Assembly (NCBI GenBank): GCA_017529425.1
Contig: JAFXNQ010000041.1
Span: forward strand, 1-64,000
Length of the DNA: 64,000 nucleotides
Direction: 5' to 3'
From: Bacteroidales bacterium
GTDB lineage: Bacteria; Bacteroidota; Bacteroidia; Bacteroidales; UBA932
Shown here: one piece after another, positions 25,469-32,644 of the stretch
How positions within the stretch are numbered: position 1 is the stretch's first letter
Layout: each line of letters begins with the position of its first letter
Notes under the pieces: generated by a model
What the model was told of the DNA's origin: nothing
The model's database searches: none
Seen by the model: only the letters and a program-made list of their open reading frames with translations
Translations under genes and position numbers: made by a program

Positions 25469-27439
25469 CTACTTATCACTTCTCACCGGTTCATCCAGCA
25501 CCTCATACACCGAGTTGTTGCTCTTGTACTCTGGCACAATCTCTTTCATCTTCTTTACGGTAGCCATCTTATCAAAGGTCTGGGCAATTTCTACCAACTC
25601 ATCTATATCCTTTGAAACAGCCGCATAGTCATATTCACGCACCTGAGCGATACGGATCTTTTCGTGGAAGGTTGGCTTGGTGCCCTCCTGTTCGTTCAAG
25701 ACTTCCTCATAAAGTTTTTCACCTTCACGCAAGCCGGTATACTTAATCTCCACGCCGGTAGCACCCGACAGGGCAATCATCCTCTTGGCCAAATCGGCAA
25801 TCTTGACCGGCTTACCCATATCAAACACGAAAATCTCTCCGCCATTGCCCATAGTACCCGCTTCAAGCACCAGCTTACAAGCCTCGGGTATAAGCATAAA
25901 GTAGCGTACAATGCTCTCATCTGTCACAGTCACAGGTCCGCCGTTCTTAATCTGCTCACGGAACAGCGGAATCACAGAGCCGTTTGAGCCCAGCACATTA
26001 CCAAAGCGAGTAGTCACAAACTGCGTGTATTCCTTAGAGCCTGTACCCAGCAACGCCTCTTTCTTAAGCTTCCTGTCCAGACTCTGGACATAAATCTCAC
26101 ATATACGCTTTGAGCAACCCATCACATTGGTCGGGTTCACGGCCTTGTCTGTAGAGACCATCACAAACTTCTTTACGCCATACTTCACACTAAGGTCTGC
26201 AATGATCTTAGTTCCCTTAACATTGTTCATCACCGCCTCGCTGGGATTACTCTCCATCATAGGGACGTGCTTATATGCAGCGGCGTGGAACACATAATCC
26301 GGCCTTTGCTCACTGAACACCGCCTCCATCCTGCTCTGCCGGTCGATGCTGGTCACAATCACCTCACAATCAACATCAGGGAAATCCTTTGCCATCATCA
26401 GCATAACGTCGTGCTGGGGAGTCTCCGCCTGGTCAATCAGTACCATCTTTGCCGGTTTGAAGGCCGCCACCTGCCTGACAATCTCCATACCTATCGAACC
26501 TGCGGCACCGGTAACCATCACCCGCATTCCAGACAACAACTCTTCCACCGCCTTCAAATCTACCTTAATCTCCTGACGCGGCAGCAAATCTTCCACACTC
26601 ACCTCGTGCAGCTGGATATCTTTTTCTGCCAGTTCACCATTACGGACACTAGCCTCCGTAGCTTCTTGCGCCATGTATATCTTGCAACCCTCCCCTATAA
26701 TCACATCCTGAATCTTTTGATTCTTACGGAAATCATTGGCCCTGGCCGGACTCACCAAAACAGCCTTAATCTTCTCCTTGCGGATAACCTCGGCGATATC
26801 ATCTTCCAGCGAATAGACGTTCACGTCCAAAAGCTTCATACCCTTTATACGGTGCTCGTGCGAGATAAAGCCCGCAAGCTCAAAGCGCACAGGAGTCTGA
26901 GAACGGATATACTTAGCCATCCCCACGCCACCCGTCAGCGCGCCGTAAATCAGCACCCTCGTCGCTGACACTTCCGCCTTAGACGCGCTATACAGCATCT
27001 TCACAGCCAGTCGCGATGCCCACATCAGCGACGTTGCAATCACAAAGGTCACCACCGTCTCCAGCGGACTCAAAGCACTCAGACACGCCACCCCCGTCCA
27101 GCGCAGAATCAGGGAGCAAACCAGTATCAGCGCCAAACTAACCCCGTTGGCATATGACAATTTAACCAGGTCCATCGTGTTTGAATAACGCAGCACCCCG
27201 GCGTATGTCCTGAACATCTTCGCCCCCACCAGCGATAGCAGCGCATAGAGCCCGGCTGTACAAACTACGGCCCAGCGGTTATCAATCGTAACCATCGTGC
27301 GTTTGGAAATCCAATATGTAATAACTGCCGATGCAAACACAATAGTCATGTCCATCAGCAGTATCACCCAATACGGCAGAACATTCTTCCCGAAATACCA
27401 GTGAGCGACTCTTTTAATCAAATTAGATTCCCGTATCAT
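25469..27439 (-). CDS. Membrane-bound nucleoside-diphosphate-sugar 4,6-dehydratase (FlaA1/CapD/WbpM type)
   Basis: A 656-aa protein. Four or five N-terminal transmembrane helices (about residues 15-130) are followed by a domain with an IYGALTGGVGMAKYI motif (about 165-180). The catalytic SDR domain starts with VMVTGAAGSIGMEI (about 308) and has YKHVPMMESNPSEAV and STDKAVNPTNVMGCSKR. In this large class the usual catalytic Tyr-Lys of SDRs is often replaced by Met-Lys or similar. Members make 4-keto-6-deoxy intermediates from UDP-GlcNAc at the inner membrane for surface glycans. It pairs with wbuC downstream. It appears intact. Confidence 0.9.
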   Translation of the reverse strand: MIRESNLIKRVAHWYFGKNVLPYWVILLMDMTIVFASAVITYWISKRTMVTIDNRWAVVCTAGLYALLSLVGAKMFRTYAGVLRYSNTMDLVKLSYANGVSLALILVCSLILRWTGVACLSALSPLETVVTFVIATSLMWASRLAVKMLYSASKAEVSATRVLIYGALTGGVGMAKYIRSQTPVRFELAGFISHEHRIKGMKLLDVNVYSLEDDIAEVIRKEKIKAVLVSPARANDFRKNQKIQDVIIGEGCKIYMAQEATEASVRNGELAEKDIQLHEVSVEDLLPRQEIKVDLKAVEELLSGMRVMVTGAAGSIGMEIVRQVAAFKPAKMVLIDQAETPQHDVMLMMAKDFPDVDCEVIVTSIDRQSRMEAVFSEQRPDYVFHAAAYKHVPMMESNPSEAVMNNVKGTKIIADLSVKYGVKKFVMVSTDKAVNPTNVMGCSKRICEIYVQSLDRKLKKEALLGTGSKEYTQFVTTRFGNVLGSNGSVIPLFREQIKNGGPVTVTDESIVRYFMLIPEACKLVLEAGTMGNGGEIFVFDMGKPVKIADLAKRMIALSGATGVEIKYTGLREGEKLYEEVLNEQEGTKPTFHEKIRIAQVREYDYAAVSKDIDELVEIAQTFDKMATVKKMKEIVPEYKSNNSVYEVLDEPVRSDK

Positions 27440-27519
27440 AAGGCTTTGTTATTCGATTCGGCTGCTAATATAACAATTCTATTTGGTTCATTTGCATGTT
27501 GTGCTCGATAAACGATGCT

Positions 27520-28587
27520 CTATTGTGTCACAAACACTCGCCATCTGCCCTCCTTATCACCCCGCTCCACATACTTCTTCTCCAGCAGTCGGCCCAGAAG
27601 CTTCTGCACCGCCGCTACGCTGATGCCAGCCGTGGAGCTCATATCTGCCAATGTAAGCACAGGCTGTGTCTGCATGGCGTTCAAAATTCTTGTGTAGTTG
27701 GGCGTTCGAAAGGCAACCCGCTCTCCATCGTACCACCACACGTTCTCATCCCGTTCTGTCAGGAACAGCACGTCGTTATATACCTCCGTTGCCACCAACT
27801 CATTGAAGTACTTTAGGAACGGCCGGATCTGGCGAAGCTCCGCGTGCGCCCCATCTGCAGGTACGCTCCCCACCTCAAGGTCAGCCCGATGCAGAGCCTC
27901 CAGATATTCGCTCTTCAGACGACTCCGCACCACAATCATCGGATGGTCGTGCCGCGCCAGGATGAAATTCACCATCAGGCGTGCAATGCGCCCGTTGCCA
28001 TCCTCAAACGGGTGAATGCGGATGAAACGGTAGTGAAACAGAACTGCCAACTCCACGGGCGACAGCTTCCCCTCCTGCGCCGAAGCGTTGTACCAGTTTA
28101 CCAATTCCGTCATCAAAGCCGGAGTCTCCTCTGGCGAAGCATAGTCAAACCGGTCGCCATAGCGGGTAATCACGCTGTTGGGTCGGGTCTTGTACTGACC
28201 GGCGTGCACCGTATAGCTCGTTTGCACGCCCCCCGGAAGGTCGCGATACACCGTATAGTCCTCCCGCAGCAGAGTCTTATGAAGCGTACGGATAAAGTTC
28301 TGCGTCAGCGGCATCTCCTTCACGCGGGCCTCCTGGGTCATCATCTTCAGCCCCACGTTACTGGCCGTCATCTCCTGCACATCCCACACGTCAGCCTCAC
28401 CTATTACCTTGCCAAACAGCAACAGAATCTCCGTCTGCCCATACGTGAGCGTATTGCCCTCGAGGTGGTTGCTGTTGTAGTTGAAGTCCACAGTGAACCT
28501 GCGACTCAATCGCTCCCTGTCCTTCTCCGACAGAGGTTGCAAAGCCTGCCAAGCATCCAGCGCCTTCTTGATATTCAGATACTTCAT
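27520..28587 (-). CDS. Fic-family AMP-transferase with N-terminal inhibitory motif and winged-helix C-terminus
   Basis: A 355-aa protein. The Fic active-site motif is HPFEDGNGR at residues 192-200. An inhibitory (S/T)xxxE(G/N) motif, SNHLEG (residues 39-44), lies N-terminal, marking a class II Fic protein that blocks its own ATP site. Residues about 290-355 form a winged-helix DNA-binding domain (VLTLADMSSTAGISVAAVQKLL). Such proteins AMPylate target proteins; targets are unknown. The DNA-binding domain and the perfect inverted repeat over its own promoter suggest autoregulation. It borders the defence island. Confidence 0.9.
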   Translation of the reverse strand: MKYLNIKKALDAWQALQPLSEKDRERLSRRFTVDFNYNSNHLEGNTLTYGQTEILLLFGKVIGEADVWDVQEMTASNVGLKMMTQEARVKEMPLTQNFIRTLHKTLLREDYTVYRDLPGGVQTSYTVHAGQYKTRPNSVITRYGDRFDYASPEETPALMTELVNWYNASAQEGKLSPVELAVLFHYRFIRIHPFEDGNGRIARLMVNFILARHDHPMIVVRSRLKSEYLEALHRADLEVGSVPADGAHAELRQIRPFLKYFNELVATEVYNDVLFLTERDENVWWYDGERVAFRTPNYTRILNAMQTQPVLTLADMSSTAGISVAAVQKLLGRLLEKKYVERGDKEGRWRVFVTQ

Positions 28588-28615
28588 ACGGTACGAATCT
28601 TTGTCATTCCGGCCG

Positions 28616-28663
28616 CAAAGATACGAAATATTTTCAAAAAGGTTGTAATACTACAACCTTTTT
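28616..28663 (-). promoter_or_regulatory. Fic gene promoter with perfect inverted-repeat operator
   Basis: A -7 element TATCTTTG (28616-28623, minus strand) lies 29 bases upstream of the start codon. No TTTG sits at the -33 position; instead a perfect inverted repeat with 12-base arms AAAAAGGTTGTA (28636-28647) and TACAACCTTTTT (28652-28663) covers it. It could be the operator of the Fic winged-helix domain. Confidence 0.55.
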
Positions 28664-28666
28664 AAC

Positions 28667-28700
28667 AAAAAAAGGCCGGTGCATTTCTGCATCTGCCTTT
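28667..28700 (-). terminator. Terminator of the RloA/RloB operon
   Basis: On the minus strand AAAGGC...TGCA-GAAA-TGCA...GCCTTT forms an interrupted hairpin followed by seven T residues (28667-28673). It lies about 65 bases after the RloB stop codon and upstream of the Fic promoter. Confidence 0.7.
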
Positions 28701-28766
28701 CGAACATTCAACACTGGTGTTTCCTTTGATTTCTCTTCAACCACTTAGAATAGAAATCGTATATCC

Positions 28767-29375
28767 CTACTCCTTCGTAATCTCACTAATGATATCAAAC
28801 AGCTTATACATCTGCGTGTATGACTTATATACCTCTAGCTCAGTTTCGTGCAATTTGTCCAGTTCACGCGAAATATCAATTGCCCTTTCCATATCACCCT
28901 TATCCTTCAGTTCACGATAGATATGGGTCTTGTTGAAGAAAGCCTCCGTCTTCTCGTAATTGAGAATATGCTTCTTAAGTTCCTGCAGCACGACATTATA
29001 ATCTGCATATTCCCTGCTCGATGGGCCGGGCATATAGTGCATCAAGAACCAGTATTCCGTACAAGGACTGGACTCAACAAAGATGATCTCGGGATTATCC
29101 CTCTTCAACGCACGGTAATGCTCCATCTTGTCATGATTACCCTCAATCACATCCATATCAATCAGGCACAACACATAATCATAACCCGCGTTCATTCGCT
29201 CTCGTGCCAGCATCACAATATCATCGATATCCGAATGTTTAGGCATGCCGGGAACCAGACTGAACCTGTAGCGCTCAGTTGTGCACATATCGTCTATATA
29301 GCGATACTCCGTCAGCCCTTCACCAATGATAGCAATGCTCTTCCGTACTCTTCTATTCCCTTGCCTCATGCTCAT
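28767..29375 (-). CDS. RloB-like TOPRIM-type nuclease of an AbiL-like defence pair
   Basis: About 202 aa from the start at 29375 (MSMRQGNRRVRK), chosen because the earlier in-frame ATGs lie deeper in the ATPase gene. IIGEGLTEYRYID gives the conserved glutamate, CLIDMDVIEG the DxD aspartates, and VESSPCTEYWFLMHY a family motif, together the TOPRIM-like core of RloB proteins. RloB members (AbiLii in lactococci) act with an AAA ATPase in abortive infection. Here the gene overlaps the end of the ATPase gene by about 23 bases and is followed by a terminator. Two genes, one transcript. The exact nucleic-acid target is unknown. Confidence 0.8.
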   Translation of the reverse strand: MSMRQGNRRVRKSIAIIGEGLTEYRYIDDMCTTERYRFSLVPGMPKHSDIDDIVMLARERMNAGYDYVLCLIDMDVIEGNHDKMEHYRALKRDNPEIIFVESSPCTEYWFLMHYMPGPSSREYADYNVVLQELKKHILNYEKTEAFFNKTHIYRELKDKGDMERAIDISRELDKLHETELEVYKSYTQMYKLFDIISEITKE

Positions 29376-30678
29376 AGTATTCATCCATATCCATATAAAT
29401 GCTGTCAAGGAAAGGCAGATTCACAAGTTTTTCCTGACGATATGCATTATAAACCGAGAGTGTCTTATGCAGGCCAAGTGTCGACAGCCTTACCAGTTGA
29501 GTCTCTCCGCCATCGTTCTTATCTGTAAACCAAATCACATCCCTGCGGATATAATCCTCATCCAGCAGGTTGATATCGTGTGTAGAGGCAATCAGCTGCC
29601 CACCTCGCTTGCTGTTCACCAGAAACACCTTTATGAAATAAGAGAGTAATTCATAGTGAATACTCGTCTCTATCTCGTCAATAGGAAGAACGACACCGTG
29701 AACCAACAGGTCATAAAGGATAGTTGCCAACCCCATATAACGCTTGGTACCTCTAGACTCCAACTCCTCAACGAGTTCCTTATCCCCACTACTGGTATGA
29801 TGCATAAAATACATCGTGTCCGAATGCAACGTGCCTTTTTTTAGGATCTCTTCTTTTGCCTTTTCAGGCATTACCGAGGTATTCTTGATCAGCAATTCCA
29901 TTCCCGGAGTAAGAGCTAGTTCCTCTTCATGAATAGACAAATCCAATATATTGAAGTCTGATGCCTTCAAGAAGTGGAGTATGAATTTCTTTAATCGTCC
30001 ATCCCCGTCGCTTTTTATACGGCTTTTCGTGAAACCCGTCAAGTCGCTCTGTGGATGCATCATAGGCGCAATCTTCTGGGAAAAGAAATCATATACCAGA
30101 TTCAGCCTGGATTTCTCCACGTTCGACTTACCGAAAGCAGCAATAACCGTCCGTTTATTGAAGGTATTACCATCTATGGCATTTCTGCTTTTCTTTGCCA
30201 ACCCCACTTTGCTGCCAAAAACAATATCCGTAGCATCTTTATCAGCATTATAGGTGCGCTTGTACAACAAGGTTGGCTGAACCGAGGAATAGACCTGCAG
30301 GGTCTCCTCATAAATAACCTTGTTATCCAGTACCAGATTGAGTTTATACTTCTCCCGGTTCAGATAGAAGGTCATTTCAAATTGCGTCCGTTCCTTTTGA
30401 GACACATCATCCAGCAAGAACGGCACAACCCCAATCTCATTGCCCTTGTTCAAGCTGTCATCAACCATGAACCGGGAGAAGAAGTCAAGCGCTTTCAGGA
30501 CATTGGTCTTTCCCGAGGCATTGGAGCCATAGATACAGCCGATTTTCAGAAGCGACACACCGTCAGCCACCTCTTCGGTATATATATCACGGGAGGTATC
30601 ATCGTTTGTTGGGATAAAACTCAGCGTCTGTTCATCCCGCAACGAGAAGAAGTTCTTGACTTTGAATTCCGCTATCAT
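29353..30678 (-). CDS. AAA15-type ATPase (RloA/AbiLi-like)
   Basis: A 441-aa ABC/OLD-like ATPase. Walker A is GSNASGKT (residues 51-58), the signature region is HHTSSGDKELVEELESRGTKR, and Walker B is VLPIDEIETSIHYELL. QLIASTHDINLLDEDYIRRD is the switch histidine region. It begins MIAEFKVKNFFSLRDEQTLSF, the canonical start of this family. Paired with RloB in overlapping order, this forms a probable abortive-infection module in which the ATPase senses or controls and the TOPRIM protein cuts. The complete family length suggests an intact system. Confidence 0.85.
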   Translation of the reverse strand: MIAEFKVKNFFSLRDEQTLSFIPTNDDTSRDIYTEEVADGVSLLKIGCIYGSNASGKTNVLKALDFFSRFMVDDSLNKGNEIGVVPFLLDDVSQKERTQFEMTFYLNREKYKLNLVLDNKVIYEETLQVYSSVQPTLLYKRTYNADKDATDIVFGSKVGLAKKSRNAIDGNTFNKRTVIAAFGKSNVEKSRLNLVYDFFSQKIAPMMHPQSDLTGFTKSRIKSDGDGRLKKFILHFLKASDFNILDLSIHEEELALTPGMELLIKNTSVMPEKAKEEILKKGTLHSDTMYFMHHTSSGDKELVEELESRGTKRYMGLATILYDLLVHGVVLPIDEIETSIHYELLSYFIKVFLVNSKRGGQLIASTHDINLLDEDYIRRDVIWFTDKNDGGETQLVRLSTLGLHKTLSVYNAYRQEKLVNLPFLDSIYMDMDEYYEHEARE

Positions 30679-30703
30679 AGCTATTCTGTATTAAATGACA
30701 ACA

Positions 30704-30711
30704 CAAAGATA
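30704..30711 (-). promoter_or_regulatory. -7 element of the RloA/RloB operon
   Basis: TATCTTTG on the minus strand, 25 bases upstream of the ATPase start codon, fits TAnnTTTG. The -33 region is AT-rich without a clear TTTG. The stretch from here to 30940 holds no gene that I can support. Confidence 0.5.
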
Positions 30712-30940
30712 GGAGAAAAATATAAATAAATATTAAATAATTATGATTTTATTTTTGGTTTTCGGAAATTATTCACAAATTCCCTGTACAGATTATGCCA
30801 TTTTGTCATTCTTTTGGGGATGGCATCTAATTTGTTTTAGAGAAATAAAAACGGATAGCCCAATCCGATGTCAAACTCGAAGTCCTTGGGCAAGTCTTCA
30901 CATTGGCCTGCAAAAGGACAGGCGTAAAGCAACAGTGCCT

Positions 30941-31114
30941 ATGGCAACAAATCCCCCAAGTGGCGATGGTCACAGAAACGGTGCAGTCAGAAAGCGCAGT
31001 CAGTTCCAAAATCCTGTAACTGGTCTCTGGAGTAAGAGAAATGCAGAAAACGGTCAGATTATGGACAACAAGCAGGACGGCAAGCCTTTCAAGGGTGTAC
31101 GAAAAGAAAAGTAA
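30941..31114 (+). CDS. Small basic protein with GDGHRNGAV motif (57 aa)
   Basis: The only plus-strand gene of the island. I chose the ATG at 30941 (MATNPPSGDGHRNGAVRKRSQ) because from there the sequence matches a short, highly charged family that I recall from Bacteroidetes and other bacteria, with a GDGH-R-GAV-RSQ-NP core and a C-terminal KPFKGVRKEK; the frame upstream does not look coding. Its function is unknown. A perfect terminator follows 19 bases after the stop codon, supporting expression as a single gene. Confidence 0.7.
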   Translation: MATNPPSGDGHRNGAVRKRSQFQNPVTGLWSKRNAENGQIMDNKQDGKPFKGVRKEK

Positions 31115-31133
31115 CCCTTAATGACTAAAATCG

Positions 31134-31167
31134 GGAGTGCTGCGGCAACAGCACTCCTTTTCTTTTT
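31134..31167 (+). terminator. Rho-independent terminator after the GDGHRNGAV protein gene
   Basis: Perfect arms GGAGTGCTG (31134-31142) and CAGCACTCC (31149-31157), a 6-base loop, then TTTTCTTTTT. Confidence 0.9.
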
Positions 31168-31269
31168 CCCTCGCTTCGGGCACAGTTGGCTATCGTCAAC
31201 AGAGCCTTCCACTCCCCACAGAGACCGGCTCCCTATCGGTCGCCCATCTTTTTATTACAACCCAAAGTT

Positions 31270-32634
31270 TTAATGACACTTATCATATTCCGAATGCATC
31301 ACAAAGTTACAAAGATAGATAATGGCACACCTTACCAACTGCGCGAGACGGATTGTATTGATAGCTAATTCGTGTTTTGATATGGCCAGCTGATAATCAT
31401 CATAACTCATCGGTCCATCACTGATGCGTACAATCTTATGCTCTATAAAGTTGCGAATTCTCTGCAAATCTTTCGTTTGCTCATCTATTACATATGCAAA
31501 TTTTTTGCTGCCATATACATCTAGATTCACATTATACAATGCTAACAATGATAGATTCTCTGGTCGTGTAAGAAACTCTGGTCGGATATTATTCTTTTTA
31601 TCGTACCATATTTTGGCAAAATCAGCTTGATAAACCTCAACAGGAAGTTTCAGATATGCCTGCAAGAAAACAGCAATCTTGTCAAAAATAGAATATAGGT
31701 TTTTGTACGACATCTTTAACAACTCCGTATTCACTTCTACCTTGTCAACTACTGTCTGAAAGACAATCTTTCTTGTATCAACAAATGATTTCTTTATTTC
31801 CTCAAACGATGATTCAAATAGCTTTTCCCTTTCTTTAGTATCACTCACATACGGCAACTTCACATTATCTAACAGAGATAACTGGGAGAACTGTTCCACA
31901 TCACAGAATCTATTGATTCTAAGATAGTTTTCATTAACCCACTGCTCATATATTCCATTCTCAACCTTTGAAAAATCTACCTGTGGGACATCAAAAGAGG
32001 GCGCAACCCAACCGCAGACTGTTGACATCAGTTCTGGAGCGACTTCTTTATAATGCCTCTCATGCTTTCGCATAAATTGTTGGGCCTTCCTTAAGATCCA
32101 CGGCTCTTCTTCTATCCAGAAAGCATGCATGTTTGCATATGAATAACCTTGATTAATCTCCACATCAATGGCATTCTTATCATCCATTGCAGCCAACTTG
32201 TAATACTGTTGAGCCTCGTTAAACCTACCAAGGTGATCGTATGCGTTTGCTATACACAAATAAGCCCTGCACCATAACCTAAACGCTGTCCAGTATAGTG
32301 CAGCCCATTCCTCTTTTGTTACTCGCACAACCACATAAAGAAGGTTGTGATAATAGCTTATCTCCCTATAAACATACTCGTTATCGTAATATGCCCTAGA
32401 GTAATCAAGACTCTTGCTTTTCAGATTACCATACGCTGCGCCAAGAGCATTATAAGCCAATAGTTGGTTGATCATATTCTCTTTCTTCCAGTCAATCTTT
32501 TCAAAACGCGACAGTTCAGAAAAGAACATATCCTCGTCCGCCAAGCCATCATTATACAAATCAACAAGAGCAGAGAACATTTCCAGTTGATTTGTCATCT
32601 CGTTTATTTCTGATTGTTCTGTTGAAAGTATCAT
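31270..32634 (-). CDS. TPR-like/HEPN-domain protein, third gene of the Hachiman operon
   Basis: A 454-aa helical protein. Residues about 40-200 look like TPR-type helical repeats (ALGAAYGNLKSKSLDYSRAYY; AYLCIANAYDHLGRFNEAQQYYKLA). The C-terminal part resembles the LA2681-like HEPN domain and holds an RX4H motif, R394-NFIE-H399, typical of HEPN ribonucleases. It starts 10 bases after hamB in the same orientation, so it is part of that operon, although HamA and HamB alone form the described Hachiman system. A toxic RNase effector or regulator role is inferred. The HEPN call rests on the motif and on family memory. Confidence 0.7.
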   Translation of the reverse strand: MILSTEQSEINEMTNQLEMFSALVDLYNDGLADEDMFFSELSRFEKIDWKKENMINQLLAYNALGAAYGNLKSKSLDYSRAYYDNEYVYREISYYHNLLYVVVRVTKEEWAALYWTAFRLWCRAYLCIANAYDHLGRFNEAQQYYKLAAMDDKNAIDVEINQGYSYANMHAFWIEEEPWILRKAQQFMRKHERHYKEVAPELMSTVCGWVAPSFDVPQVDFSKVENGIYEQWVNENYLRINRFCDVEQFSQLSLLDNVKLPYVSDTKEREKLFESSFEEIKKSFVDTRKIVFQTVVDKVEVNTELLKMSYKNLYSIFDKIAVFLQAYLKLPVEVYQADFAKIWYDKKNNIRPEFLTRPENLSLLALYNVNLDVYGSKKFAYVIDEQTKDLQRIRNFIEHKIVRISDGPMSYDDYQLAISKHELAINTIRLAQLVRCAIIYLCNFVMHSEYDKCH

Positions 32635-32644
32635 GTTATTCCTC

